This document shows positions 43,112-56,500 of a stretch of 64,000 bases of DNA, piece by piece. The notes under the pieces were generated by a model. It had not been told where the DNA came from. It worked only from the letters and a program-made list of their open reading frames with translations, and made no database searches. Source of the stretch: Malachius bipustulatus (lineage: Eukaryota; Arthropoda; Insecta; Coleoptera; Melyridae); the NCBI GenBank assembly GCA_910589415.1, contig OU342630.1, positions 73,280,186 through 73,344,185 of the forward strand, written 5' to 3'. Position numbers and translations under genes: made by a program. Positions within the stretch are counted from its first letter, which is position 1, and every line of letters begins with the position of its first letter.

Positions 43112-45742
43112 ATGCAGTTCGTTTATTTGGTAAGACTTTTCGTAAATTCGTTATAAAAAAATAATTCTTCTTCTTTGCAGTTTCTGTGGTTCGCAGTTAC
43201 AGTGTGTTTGATGACATCAGTTTTCGCTGGTGGTCACGGAACGTGAGTATTTAATTTTTTAAGTATCATTCTCTTTTTTATCACAGCAAAAATAACTTGA
43301 TTTAGTAATCATTAGACATTTTAATGTCTATTTATTTTTTTTTTAATCCTGAATTTTATGAATTTATTCCAATTCAGTTGATAATATTAATACAGGTAAA
43401 TACAGATAAAATACCAGTAAGTACCAAATAATAGTAATATGTCCTAAAATTTTGATGCAAAATTCTTAAAATCTTAAAAATACAAAGTGCCTAGGTAAAT
43501 TTTAAAATTTTTGTCAGGAATATATTGTATTGTTACTAGAGAAATTGCTCAATCTTGGAAGCAGAAAGTTTGAAAAATACAATGATAATTATAACATATA
43601 CAGGGTGAGTCAAAAAAATTTTTCTAACCCCAAGAAATTTACCAGTTGATAGAAGATCTTTTTTGAGGAATAAATAACAGTTTACATACTTTTCCGTTTT
43701 CGGAGGGTAACTTGAGCATTTTTCATTATTCTAATTTTAAATCAAGAAGCTATTTATTATCATTATTCAGAGCTGACAAAAGGAAGTTAAACATGCAAAA
43801 ATCATCAATGGCGTAGATACATGATATAGACCACTTTTTCGCTAAACAACTTCTACGCCCATGGACTTACCAAACGTTACTATCAGCGTTGGATTTCCTA
43901 GAGCTTTCTTACAAAAAAGTGTATTTTTAAATATTAGAAATTCCTCATAGTTTTTAAATAAATTTTGCCTAACTCTGCTCATATACCACAATAATATGAC
44001 TTGGCTACAAAATCCAAGATTCACCTATTTAATTATTATTTTTTTATGTCCAGAGAGAGCAATTATTGACAATATTGAAAAAATGAAATAAAATTCTTGT
44101 GGTATGAGGAAGTTTATGAATTATGAAAAATTTCGAATATTTATAAGCATACCTTTTTTGTACGAAAGTTACAGTCTTGTAAGTTCATAAGCTTAGTAAT
44201 GTTCTTGGGCGAAAAATGGGTCGTATATCCCTATGTATATTGACACCGGGGATTTCTTTTCTAGAGGTTTAAATTCGTTTGGTTTGTTCAAATTATAGTT
44301 AATAGTCTCTTGATTTAAAAGTGAAATATTGAAAAATGAACAATAACATATGCGGCGAAACAAAAAAACTATTCAATACCCTGTTTTCTTTTCTAAGCGA
44401 TTCCGAAGATACATGCAGGCTGTTTCAAAATGTGTTTCGGAAAATGAAAGTTATGGTTCTTTGGCGCATTCAAACAGAAAAACTTCCTAAAAATATTTTT
44501 GACGATATCTCAGGAATCGTTTGAGATACAAGTTTCAACATTTGTACACGTCTTATCATTAATATTAATTCCTTTTTGTGCGCGAAAAATTTTTTTTCAT
44601 CTGGCAGCGGCGGAATTTTAGAGTTGAGTGTGATTTTTTTGCCCCTTCTACCACAATGAGAAAAAATAGCATTTTGAAAGCTCATTTTAAACTACCTACC
44701 AATGTTTCCAACTACAGGGTGTACGGGAAAATGTGGAATCAGATAGAACATTAAAAAAAATATGACAAGTTTTTATTTATTTATTTTTTTTTAATATTTT
44801 TTTTCCTAGCGGCCCTCCCTACGGAGTTACGGCCTCTAAAGCTCTCTTGAGGACGCTATTGGAAATTAATTTTGCTTTAATAACTTTTAAACTACTTAAT
44901 AAAATTTAATGAAAATTTAATATGATAATCAGTAGTAAGGACATCTTAAAATAATGCCCCTAAAACAAAACAGAAAAATATGAAATAAAATAATTAAATA
45001 ATAATTAAAAAATGGAGGGCCGCTTGGAAAAAAAATTATGGGAACTTATCATCTTTTTTTTTTTAATTTTCTATCTGATTCCGAGAGATTTTCCACATTT
45101 TCCAGGAACACCCTGGATAGAAAAGCTGCTTTTTGTCAAAAGCTTCAACGAGAACTGTTTTCGTAAAAAACACCATTCAAGATGTATACCTATACCCAGA
45201 GCATAAAAGTAGCAACAAGTTTTGTTGTGGACAAGAAACATTATTTTTTCTTTGTGTATTTTTTAATTTCTTTCACTGCAATATATGAAATATTATATTA
45301 ATGATATGATGTGTACAAAAGCTGAGGTCTGTATTTCGAATAGTTCTAGAGGTATCATCAAAAAACTGTTTTTTCAGTTAACATCCTGATCTATTAACAG
45401 GCTGAATTTTTTATCGAGGGCCCATGTTAGCAGGAACTAAAGATAAAATTTTCGATAGTCCCTTAAATTCTTAAAAATCTGCAATAAGGAATTATTTAAT
45501 CGAATTGCATTATCATTCCACGTAACTTTTCTTGTTACAGACATCATGAAAAGGTAATCATTCATGTGCCTCATTACGTGAAGACGATCAAGCACACCCA
45601 TACAATTTACAAAACAATCCATCATAAGAAGAAAGAGCACGATGATCATGGCGGCTACGAGGAAGGCGGCAGCCTGGACTGGCATGGAGGTGGCGGCGGC
45701 GGCGGTGGCGGCGACGACTTGAAAAGCGGTAGCTGGTATTAA
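43112..45742 (+). CDS. Secreted His/Gly-rich IHVP-HTHT protein 1 (93 aa)
   Basis: Three exons: 43112-43129, 43181-43242 and 45541-45742, with phase 0 then phase 2 junctions (TTG|GTAAGA, TTTGCAG|; AC|GTGAGT, TTACAG|). The 93-residue product has a signal peptide (MQFVYLFLWFAVTVC..., likely cut after Ala22) and then GGHGTHHEK. The family core follows: VIIHVPHYVKTIKHTHTIYK at 32-51, a His/Lys-rich stretch, and a tail with nine glycines in a row ending SGSWY. It has no Cys outside the signal. It is paralogous to the next two genes, sharing the core and intron 2. Export is clear; a cuticle or extracellular-matrix role is an inference from composition. I do not know a name for it. Its 2.3-kb second intron holds a MITE (44714-45116) and an ACAGGGTGAG end at 43601. 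Confidence 0.85.
44714..45116. mobile_element. MITE with ACAGGGTGT / ACACCCTGG ends
   Basis: ACAGGGTGTACGGGAAAATG, then AATCAGATAGAA, is matched inverted at the right (TTCTATCTGATT...CATTTTCCAGGAACACCCTG). An inner pair AGCGGCCCTCC / GGAGGGCCGCT also matches. It lies in intron 2 of the 43112 gene. Confidence 0.8.
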
Positions 45743-47827
45743 GTTGTGACTGAAAATTAATTTATTTCTCCGAAGAACTCATGCTATTCTTTAATTGTTA
45801 TTCAGTTGTAGTATTAAATGTTAAAATATTGTTATGTACAGTAAAAAATGTTTATAGACACCTAATTCTAGTTTTAGTATTAAATTATTTCACATAGGAC
45901 AGGGATCCTTTGTTATTGTTGAGAAATTAAAGATGTTCAAAAATTTCAAAGAATTTTATTGGACAAATAAAACATGGTTAGGTACCTACTTCCTACTTGA
46001 TTATAGGCAAAAAAGAAATTTGTAATCAGATACTTCATCTGAGGTAAATTTACATTTATTGTTCTTTATCAATCTGTTGTGCATTCTGTACCAAAATAAA
46101 AAACATACCTAGATTGATTAGAATAACAAAATTATAAAATGACAAAACTGTGACCTATATGAAGTGGTCAATAATAGTTACCTTAAAATGCAGAAAGAGT
46201 TTTTGTGGTTGGCGAAACTGTTAATAATACTTTATAATGATTACAAATTTTTTTTCCAATGTACTTTACAAAAGATGTGGTCAATTGACCTGCTGTTTGT
46301 TGTTGAAATGAAATATGGAAGTTCTAACAGTGTGGTTCAATTTATAACGTCAGGACTTCAGCTTTCGAAAATCGTTAAAATAATGCCATTTCGTCAATTC
46401 ACTGAATCCGGGAGAGCTTTCTTTTACAGATGTAAGGTGTCGATATTTTGAAAAGAAGTAGGTATATTATTTTGAATATTGTCAAAACAGCTGCTTAGAA
46501 AAATTGGAATTTTGTCATACAGAATGAGATAAGGATCCGTCATTATTTAAGCTTTATAGTGATAAATTATGAAAACCAACGGCGGAGATATTGGTGTGCC
46601 ATTACCACTTTTGAAAAGTATCTTTCACGCCAGATGTACCAGAAAGTACCTTTCGATGGCCCATGCGTTTTAAAGCAAAAAACTCTTAACACTAATAAGT
46701 GACGCATTCGCAATTAATTTTTCCCCACAGAGAAAATCTCTTTTTGTTTTTGGTCTCAGGCAAAATGAAGGCTGTATGGACCCCAAAATTTATTGGTAGC
46801 CGTAAACATCATGCACCTTATTCGAACGCATGGTCCGATTTCGATGAGTGTTACACATCAAATACGACCAAAAAATGCATATATAATAATCTGCAAATCA
46901 TTGTGATGATTTCATTGATTCACGTTAGCATCTAGACACATCGAGTACCCCTCTCAAGCTTAGTTTATACAGGGATTGTCTCCTCTATCGGTTAATTTTT
47001 TATATTATTTTTATTTTTTTTTAATTTAAAATGTTTTAAACTGATTTATTCACAGTTTGGGATAACAAAATACTCTGTTCTCAAAGACAACTTACTTGTT
47101 CCCATATTGGATTATTTTTGGGTAACAAAACCATAATTTGACAAAAAACCTACCTAGAAAAAAAAAAGAAATAAACAACCTTAATTACTTACAGCCTTAT
47201 AGCAACAGTGCTAAGGGATATAAAATTAATGAAAATCTAGTTAGTACCGACCTAGAAGTTTAAACCATTAATAATTACTGGAATCAAGATGAGAAATGCA
47301 GAACACGCGGGTAAAAACTAAAGCTATTTTAACAAGTCATCGCTGTTTGCATCATGTACCTACAAAATAAATATAATCGTAATATGAAATTTTTTGTGTA
47401 CCGGTTTCGTAAATACCTATTACGAAATTTAAAATAAAGGAGCTGACATTTAAGCGGCCAAATTTTAATAATTTCAACAAACCATGGGAAGTGAATATTT
47501 TCTTCTTAAGGAAGTGTAATAATTATTTATTAAAGCGTTTTCATAGCTCTCTATAGTAATACTATTGAACCGCAAAGTCCAGCTCAAGAATTACGTATAG
47601 TTATGCTTCAAATTTCTCTAGTTTTTGCATTGTTTTTCAATAGAATATTTGTGCCTATCCATAACCGCAAACAATTTGGCGAGTGTAACGGAAAAATCGA
47701 TATAAAGTTAGAAACTGGTGGAATAACTGCAGTTCTCACTAAATTGTCTTCATGCAATAATAAAGATCTATCGAAATCAATCGTGCGAAAGTAAGACTGT
47801 GATGTTGGTTGGTGCCATTTTCAGAAA
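45743..47827. other. Intergenic region between IHVP genes 1 and 2
   Basis: AATAAA at 45966-45971 is the likely polyadenylation signal of gene 1. A 63-codon ORF at 47603-47794 begins like a signal peptide and has a donor-like CGAAA|GTAAGA at its end, but no partner exon. The remainder is AT-rich and unrecognised. Confidence 0.45.
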
Positions 47828-50800
47828 ATGCAAATAAATGTATCCTATTTTTTATTCATTGCATGTGTCATCAAGTTCTCTGGAGGTAGTGGCGGAAAAA
47901 GTGAAAAGTGAGTTGTAATTTTCTTAAAACAGATAAGAAAAAAAAAAGATAAGATAAGATAAGATCACTCTTATCATAAAAGTCATCTAGTTCTAGTTCT
48001 GAGATGATATAAAGAGCTGTCAAGCTGATATTTCAATTATTCTTTTGCAATTAATTTTTTTTTTCTTTCATAGGAATAAATCCAATATTTCGGTAACTGT
48101 GCATCCTTAAAAAAATACCGAAACACGTCGATCTTAAATTATAAATTATATAAAATGTGTCTTATTATAAAATATAAAATAAAAGTGTATCGAGTGACAA
48201 TTGCGACCCATAAATGTTTAAAGGGGAAGTGAGAGTTTGCGATACGGGTTTGTGCAAGGCCTCTAATTCGTTCTCTACCAAAAAATTAAGTATAATATCG
48301 ATTTCAAATCTATTACAAGAAAATAAAATATGGGAAAAAATTAACGTGAGAAGAAATTTTTATTAAAGATATTGCCGCGACGTTCAGACAAGCGCGCGTT
48401 TTGAACATCCCTTATAGTAAGATTCATGGTTTTTGTTTTTTACAACATCAAGAAATCACCGGAACTATTTAATACGTTTGTAGGATCGTAGGATGTTGTA
48501 TAGCGAGTTTTCTATTCTAAATTAGAGGATTTTAATTTATTTTTAATGTTAATTTTTACAATAAATCTGGAATCAATGTCATTTTTGTATAGAGAAATGA
48601 TCTCTCACAAGCCCCTACTTCTAATTTAAAAATTTAGGGACGTAACTGACACTCTAATAGGAGGTTGACTTTAGAGATGAAATTTTTATTCTACAGCATG
48701 TCATTTTATAATCTAAAATTGACGTTTTAGGGATCTTTTGTTAAGTATGCACGTAATTAGGCATCTATCAATTTATTCTATCTGACTGTTCCACTTTGTA
48801 TAATATCTACGCATGGAGATACGGGTCAAATTTCTGTACATATTTTTATTATCTTTCTCTAAACAATTTAAGACCAAGTTCATTACACTAGTAGTGACTA
48901 GTGCATTATATCATAGATGGAGTCTGTGTGTGGGTGGGGGGAAGGGTAGGGTGGTGTTGCGTACCTACTGGAAATTTATATGTCATACGGGAAGAACTTC
49001 AACATAATTGATAATAATTGAAAATTGATATAATATTGGGTTCTTGGTTTTCTACCTTTGGCTGGAACAATTATTAACGTATATATGGGGTTTATTGGGG
49101 GTTCTATCTCCTTGATCACGGGGTGCGCACAACATTGAGACCTCGATTGAGAGTCATGCCATGGTAAAATCTATAATTTTTTTTACATTTTTTATGAATT
49201 TTTGAACTTGGGTAGGTACCTATTACAAAATTTATTTATGATTATGTATAAATAGAACTACATCGTTTTTAGTGGCACATTTTGATTGCTATTGCAGCCG
49301 GTTTAGTTTAAGAATATAATGCTGAGCCTATAACAGTAAAGTGCTTTTTTCTCAGATGCAAGTACCAGCCTTATAATCCCTGTCTAAATGACACGTTACA
49401 TTTTGTGTCGAAAGTTACAAAAAGTTAAGTAAAATAAAGCAAATAAAACTTACTTCGCAATTTTCGCTATACCTATGTTTTATTAGGCAAGGTCATATTG
49501 AGATCATCTTTTTCCTTAAATCAAATAAAACCATGATAAGAAGCATGCACGTGTAGGATTTTGTAATTTGTGGAGAAATTGGCGTCGTTTCGTGACTTAT
49601 TCGTTTACTTACTTTAGAACCCTAGTGTCACTTAATGTAAAAATTGATATTTTTTTTAACTCCTGTATGTAAACAAGACTAAAAAAACTTTAATTAACAA
49701 GATGAGAAGATAACGCCGGTGGCATGGGTAGGGAAAGGGTACCTACAAATTGCTAAATTTCTTAACCATTCATGAGCACATTTTAAAAGCAATTGAACCT
49801 AAATTTTTAAAATTAACGCCTACGGCTAATAACTTTTACCTGTGAACAATTTCAGGACGCAAATAAGTTAAATGGCAGAGATTGAACATTTTTATATCAT
49901 ACTTACCTATTCATTTCTCAAAAGTTGTAATTTTTGTTAACGCTATGGAGGATTGTGAATTTTTGTTGAAAAGACTTTCGAAAAACCGTTATTTGTTTCA
50001 GATTTCTTTGAAAACCCTTTAAATTTCGCGAAAACTAATTCTTGTCTTAGTTAGATGTCTGGAAAGAGTTTGTTGTCTGATATATTACATTTGAAAAATA
50101 TCGATCAAACTGGTTCAAAATGTGGCCTTTAACTTATGTAAAAACTGCTATTTTTTGAACACCTGTTACATGCAAAACTAAACATAATTTTTAAATCAAA
50201 TTAACATCACACATCAACATCATTGTGCCAAAAAATTTTGCGTTTCAGTCATTAGTTAACCAGTGACGTGCGGGTAGAAAATCAGTCAAAATCATTAAAG
50301 TTTTGGGCAAGTTTGCAAAGGAGTTAACCTGAAATTTACAAAGTAAACAATTACACCAGATGATATATTCAAGAAAAACTTTAACAACCGAAGTTCAAAA
50401 ATGGTGAAAATATTCATAATTAAATCAAACATAAAAAAGGCATTATTTAGGCGTTTAATGCGCAAGAAGGGTTCTTTTTTGCAGATTATTATTATCACTT
50501 CTTCTTTCAACTTTATGCCTTTACACCGGTAGAGTTTCACTTTTGATGATTCTTTAAAGTAAATTTTCTCTGACAGAGAAATCCTGTAAAGTTGTTGTGA
50601 ATTGGGTGTGATTTTCAAAATCTGCAATTTATAAGTTTTGTTTTTATGTTACAATTTAGAAAAAAAAATTAAAATGCCCTTTCTAAGAACATATTGCCGT
50701 TTTGAGACTTGTAAGCCTTCTCAAAATTTTCATATATTGCATAGGTAGGTACTTGATAAATATTTAATTTACTATAGGAAGCTATATATCTCCACACCTC

Positions 50801-51870
50801 TTCCTTATAATAATGTATTATTGTGCTTTAAGTTCATATTATTTCGTTATTTATTGAAGTTTTTTTCATATAATTTAATAAAATCCTTCATAATAACCTT
50901 CAATAATCATTTCTTTATTTTCAGAGTTCATGTTAAAATCCATGTTCCCGAATATCACAAACACCATACCCATACCAAGGTAATTCTTGTCAAAGACCAT
51001 GGACACAAAGACGATGAAAAGAAGGTTGTGATACACAAACATATTCACAATCATAAGCACAAGCACGGTCATGGTCACAAGCACAAGCATGGCCATAAGC
51101 ATGGTCACAAGCACGGACATCATCATGGTCATAAACACGGGCATAAACACGGTCATAAGCACGGTCATAAGCACGACCACAAGCATAAGCACAAGCACAA
51201 GCACAATCACAAACATAAGAAATATGGTGGACATCATCACTACGAAGTTATCCCTGTGCATAAAGCACACTACGATATTGAAGACCATAATCAGGAGTAT
51301 TCTCTTAGAGATGCTGACGATTTCGAGATTGACCCGACTTTTTATGATGATGATGGCTATAGAACTTCTCGTAAACACATCAGGAGTGAAAAATATGAAA
51401 TAGAAAACAGGGATGATCCTTCTCTAGGTGAAGCCGATAAAAGCTCAAAATCACAAAGTCCTAAGAAGCTGGTATCCTTGACGAGTAGTTATCAAGTTCA
51501 TGAAGAGGATCCTCATGAAATTTCAGGTTTTAAGGAGGAACTTAACTACCCACCACCATATTTATTAAGCGGAAAAGATGAAGCTCCTCAAGTAATTTAC
51601 GGAAAAAAAATTATATACCACAAGGCTTTGGATCCTGATGATATTGTAGCGAGCATTGATGATTCTGCAAATTCTAACGAAGCACAAGCGAATGAAGAAA
51701 TTAATGATTATTATGATGACGAAAACAGCGATCTTCAATTACTCAAGGATCTGCATGATTATGATTATTCGAACCAATTAGCTGAATATGAAGATCAGCC
51801 GAATGTTGAAAACCTTAAAAATTATGACGAATCCTATGCGGATTATTCAGAATCTATTTCTCAGACATGA
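47828..51870 (+). CDS. Secreted His/Lys-rich IHVP-HTHT protein 2 (341 aa)
   Basis: Two exons: 47828-47907 (donor AA|GTGAGT, phase 2) and 50925-51870 (acceptor TTTTCAG). The product starts MQINVSYFLFIACVIKFSGG, a signal peptide, then KSEK and the core VHVKIHVPEYHKHHTHTK at 28-45. About residues 50-125 are repeats of HKHG, HKHK and HGH, among the most His-rich sequence in the window and a likely Zn/Cu/Ni-binding segment. The last about 200 residues are acidic and Tyr-rich (DDYDYSN, YADYSES types) and end SQT. No Cys follows the signal. Intron 1 corresponds in position and phase to intron 2 of gene 1. Exon 1 (80 nt) equals exons 1+2 of gene 1 (18+62). It may bind metal or phosphate in extracellular matrix; the function is unproven. 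Confidence 0.85.
48932..48951 (+). other. Canonical G-quadruplex motif in an intron
   Basis: GGG-T-GGGGGG-AA-GGG-TA-GGG: four G-runs with loops of 1-2 bases. It is in intron 1 of the 47828 gene, on the transcribed-RNA strand. Confidence 0.8.
49710..50470 (+). repeat. Repeat family A, copy 7 (diverged)
   Basis: Diverged GGTGGCATGGGTAGGGAAAG segment at 49718 and the 3' end CGCAAGAAGG at 50461-50470. The terminal hairpin is degraded. It lies in intron 1 of the 47828 gene. Confidence 0.75.
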
Positions 51871-53447
51871 TTGATTTTAGCTGCACCTTAACAATCAATT
51901 CAGTGATAGAAATCGATTAAAAGATTTTTTATGGATTTTTGTTTCACTATTGCATCGTCATGATTGAAGAAAGTTTTCGAAAGTTCGGTAATTAGATGAT
52001 TATAATTTTTTTATTATGGTTTAATTTTTTCTCGTAGAATTATCCTTATTCAACCTTAGAAAACAATTTTAAATAGATTTATATTGTACATATACATGCT
52101 CAAACACAGAATGATAGAATAGCTCGATTTTTTTACGTTTTTGTACAAGATTACAAATATATCGATACTTCTTAATTTTGTTTTTCTTCAAAAATTGTTC
52201 AATTACAACCGAACTTTTTGTAATGTTAATTTTAATGTGAAACTAAATCTATTTATTTATTTGAAAAACCTAATTAGCGAAAATCGTTATGCAAATTAGT
52301 ACAAAACTTCCGAAAATTTTAAACCAATAACATAGGTATACGTCATATGTAATAATTATTACTGGGCATAATGCTGAAAACTTTGATGGAAATTTATGAA
52401 CAAACCATAAACATTCCATTAGTAACTTCGGGAGAGAATTTAGTGGGTCTCATTGTTTTTTTTTTTTGGTAGGTTACTTAATTTTACCATAATTATTACT
52501 TTTATTCCGGAAAACTGATTTTTTCAAAATTCTGTAACTTAATAATTAAAAACTCCGCAATTCTAAACTTCACAAAGTCGAATAATATTTCATAATCTTT
52601 TTTATCGAGTGGCTTAAGTCGTTTGAAGTTTTAAATTATTCGGAACTTCGCCATTGGGACTTGGCTAACTTGGCTGGACTTTATACACCATTTAACCAGA
52701 TTTCGACATACCACGCGTTAACAAGACATCACCTTGTCTACAAGACAAGTCAAAAGTCTATACTGATAATTTCTTCTGGGGATCTTGGTAAACAATGTAG
52801 TAGTCTGATATACTATCGGCCATTCTGTAAACTCAAATCTAACCAATCACTTGTTCCAGTATACTGGAACATTATCCAGCATATTCCAGTATAATTCCAT
52901 ATACCTACTGGAAAACTCACAGTCTATTTGAAGACACATATTCCGATTTTTGAGTTTCTTCGGTTTAGCAGCCACGAAGTGACAGGAAATTGGTAATGAT
53001 TTTGCTTCAGCTTAGTAGCCAATAATCCTGGCAAAGACTTGTGTAAGTATAGGCGAAACAGATGTTGAATGACCATGCAGCTTGTTCTTATCAAGATTTA
53101 CACACAATGTTCAATTATTCCCAAATAAATGAGAGTGTACTGAGTCATGTAGTAAAAAAGTCCCTAAAAAAGTACTTGGTTCAGCTGGTAATAGAGATAA
53201 CTTCACTGGCGATGGGTATTCCATCAACAAGAGTGAAAGATGGTTATCTCAATTTCTTTCAGTTTGTCCACAACAAAAAAGTAATATTCATGAGTAAAAT
53301 CAAATACAAAAATTGGCACTATTACCTATATCACATTATCTCACAAAATTGGGCGAATCCTCCAATAGTTTTAATTTTCTTCAACGTCAAAATTCTTTTC
53401 ATTGAGACAAATAATCTTTAAAATAAGGAATTTTAAAAATTTAACGA
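51871..53447. other. Region between the convergent IHVP genes 2 and 3
   Basis: AT-rich, with no supported gene. Short ORFs at 52661 and 53062 have no domain or splice support. ATTAAA near 51917 is a possible polyadenylation signal of gene 2. Confidence 0.45.
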
Positions 53448-53453
53448 TTTATT
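53448..53453 (-). terminator. Polyadenylation signal of IHVP gene 3
   Basis: AATAAA on the minus strand, about 130 bases after the stop codon at 53584. Confidence 0.5.
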
Positions 53454-53583
53454 AAAAACAATAAAAAAATTAGCGATCTTCATTTGTAAAATTAAGTGGG
53501 TAAGTATTTAAGTACAAATAAAATTAATAACAATAACACAGACTAGTTCTCCCTATATACTACACAACACTGTAAAAAAGTCC

Positions 53584-56500
53584 TTAATCGTAGCCTCCAT
53601 GGTGTCCGCCATGTCCGCCCTCATAACTGTTGTCATCGCCACCTCCATAGCTGATATCTTTGCCATAGCCGCTGTGTGAGTCACTGCTATAACTAGATAG
53701 ACCTTCGCTGTGGCCGCCTCCATGGCCGCCTCCATGGCCGCCCCCATAGCCACCTCCCAGATCTGAATGATACTCATGACTCTCGGCGCTGCTATGACCG
53801 CCACCGTGATCAGCCTCTGTAATACACAAGAAAAAATAATAAAGTTATTACTTAAGTGGTTAACTGATGCAAACGAAACATCAAATTATTTAAATCTTCT
53901 CAATATATTAACCTTCGTATCCTCCATGTCCACCACCAATGCTTTCGACACTGTGGGACTCTTCAGCGCTTGCATGCCCGCCACCCCCGTAACTGCTCAA
54001 GGCAGAGGTATGCCCGCCCCAGCCGCCGCCATGGCCACCGCCATGGCTGCTCAGTTGGCTGCTGCCGTGACCTACTCCAACAGTATGGCCTCCGTCCCCA
54101 TCGTCGATTCCGCCCGAGTAACCGATGACCTTGTAGTACTCTCCATGGCTGTCGCCACCCCCGCCGCCTTGGTCGCCGCCACCGTGATGGTGATCATACA
54201 CGTGCTTATACACTGTGTGCGTATGATGGATGTGCTTGATTTTGTACGGCACGTGAATTATCACTTTACGGTGCTCACTGAAAAAAATCATGAAGTATAA
54301 AGTAGATAAACTTACAATTTATAAAACTTATTATAATTAGTTATTGTACTTTGTTCGTTGAATCTATGCGGGCAGTTATAAACGGTCAATTATTGTATGA
54401 AGCAAATCAATTCAGAATGTCCACTTTGATAAGACATAGGTGGCGTTCCGATGTTTTTGTATTCATATGTAGGTGTTTTTATGTTTTTAACTAAAAAAAA
54501 GGTAGTAAAAATGTGTAAAATTTTGTATGTTTGTGTATTGTTGGTAGCGTAATAGATATGTAACAATAATTTCAATGTACACAACACTTTTTACACTCTG
54601 GTTCCTTACTAGGTTGGAGTCTAAAAATCATATATCTAATACTCCTATATTTCTAGTAGGGATCTGGAGAGGGACGAAATCATAACGGTGCGGACATATA
54701 TATGCGTCTATCTCTTTAGTAACTTCTTCGAGTCCTACTCGCATGTCCGAGAGTTGACACGCCTACAAGGCCGCATCAGATCTGATTCGACTTACCAGAC
54801 CATAACGCTTGCGCACAACGGGTTGAGTAGTCTAAAAAGAGATAGAAGTAGCCGTTTGCTGTCTCGCTTAATCCGTAGCAGTTCACTTACAGGCCATAGC
54901 AATATAGGAGTAAGTAGTATATGCTAGAAATGCTAGAAATCAGGTAGAAATTTAACTTCAAATGGGTATAATTCTCGGACGTGTAGGTATGATGAATGTG
55001 CAGGTGGTAGCAAACAAACGCTGCAGCTCCTTGGTTGCAAGCTACGCTGAACATGTTCCGTCTTTGTTTCTCTCACTATCTTATCATAATCAGACGTTTA
55101 TCAGACGTTTGTCGTGGTTAATGCGTACACAAGCAAAGATCCTTTGAATAAAGTAAACAAAATAAAGAGTTAAGAAGGAACTTTGATATTAGATGGGATG
55201 CAGCATATTATTTGAGATAGGTATTAGAAAATTCTGGTAATCTGAAATTGAGCTGACAAAACAGCTTGTATAACATAACGATATGTAGGCATAAGTTTCC
55301 ATAATTTGTTGAAATATAGGTACCATGAAACAATCAATAAGCAATGAAATCATATACCGTGACTGTGACAGAAACCATAACATTTCACTTTTCCTGAAGA
55401 TATTCATGTAATTATGTGTGCATGTGTAGATATGATAATATAGGTAATGATTGTTTAATTTTCTTTTGAAAGCGTTATATGCAATTTATTTAGAAATCTA
55501 ATTATTGTTGGCTGATTGTTTACAGTATCCCAAATAGTTTATGATAATTTTTTAAACGTATTGTTTTAGAAAGAACTATGAACATACACGACTTAAGGTT
55601 CAAGTGATCAGCCCTTTATTTGTGATCCAATTTGTGACTCAATAAATACAAATATAGCATTTAATTGTCTCATAAGCGCATATTTTGAAAAATAATAACG
55701 AAGTTTATAAATAAATAAATAAAAATATAAAGTTTTCAAATAAAGAAACTTACGTGTGGCCTGCGCTCACAAAATTAATGATGGTAAGGAATCCTAGGGT
55801 TGCGATCTGAAAATAAGTTTAGTTTAGCAAATCAGCTAATTCTCTTGCATATAAAGTAATAAAAAAACTTCTCAACTTGGTAAATTTATATAAAGTTTAT
55901 ATGTTTATATGTTTATATATAAAGTAAATATGTTCCTAAAAGGGTTCAAAAAACAAGCCCTTTTATCTATCTGTCAAAAAATCATTAACTTTAACAGTAA
56001 AATTAATAAAATACCCACAATATTTTAAAATTGTATTTTTTTTTTTGATATTGTCATTATAACGTGCACTAAAGGATAACCAACATCCTTAACACCGCAT
56101 TCTTCCAAAATGGTTCGTAGATTTCTGCATACCTAATATTATCAAGAAATGTTGTGGTTGTGGAATTAGACTTTTTGAATTTCTTGTATCAGTTTTCATC
56201 CCTTCTAGATTCGAAATCTTCTCCACCAAGCGATATACCTACTACAGTTTATTTAAATCTGCGTATTTGGAATTGGTATAATATATTGACAGTAATAACC
56301 GCAGCTGGTACGACTTATTGTTCTCTGATGATCGGGATCGCTGTCTTTCTCCATTGAATTGTTTCAGAATTGTAAAGTGATTGGAAAGACCATGCTGGAA
56401 TATTTGAAGCGAATCGCGGAGCCTCTAATTAATTTTTGTTTATTTTAGTTTCCTCAAAAATTCAGTACCTAATGTGAAGTCTAAAAGTACAAGACAGTAA

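Noticed and set aside
50875..51378. 167-codon ORF opposite the His-rich exon
   Set aside because: Antisense shadow of the CAC/AAG repeats; it gives Met/Val-only low complexity.
53767..54300. 177-codon plus-strand ORF opposite IHVP gene 3
   Set aside because: Antisense shadow of GGH-coding repeats, giving Ala/Met/Val runs.
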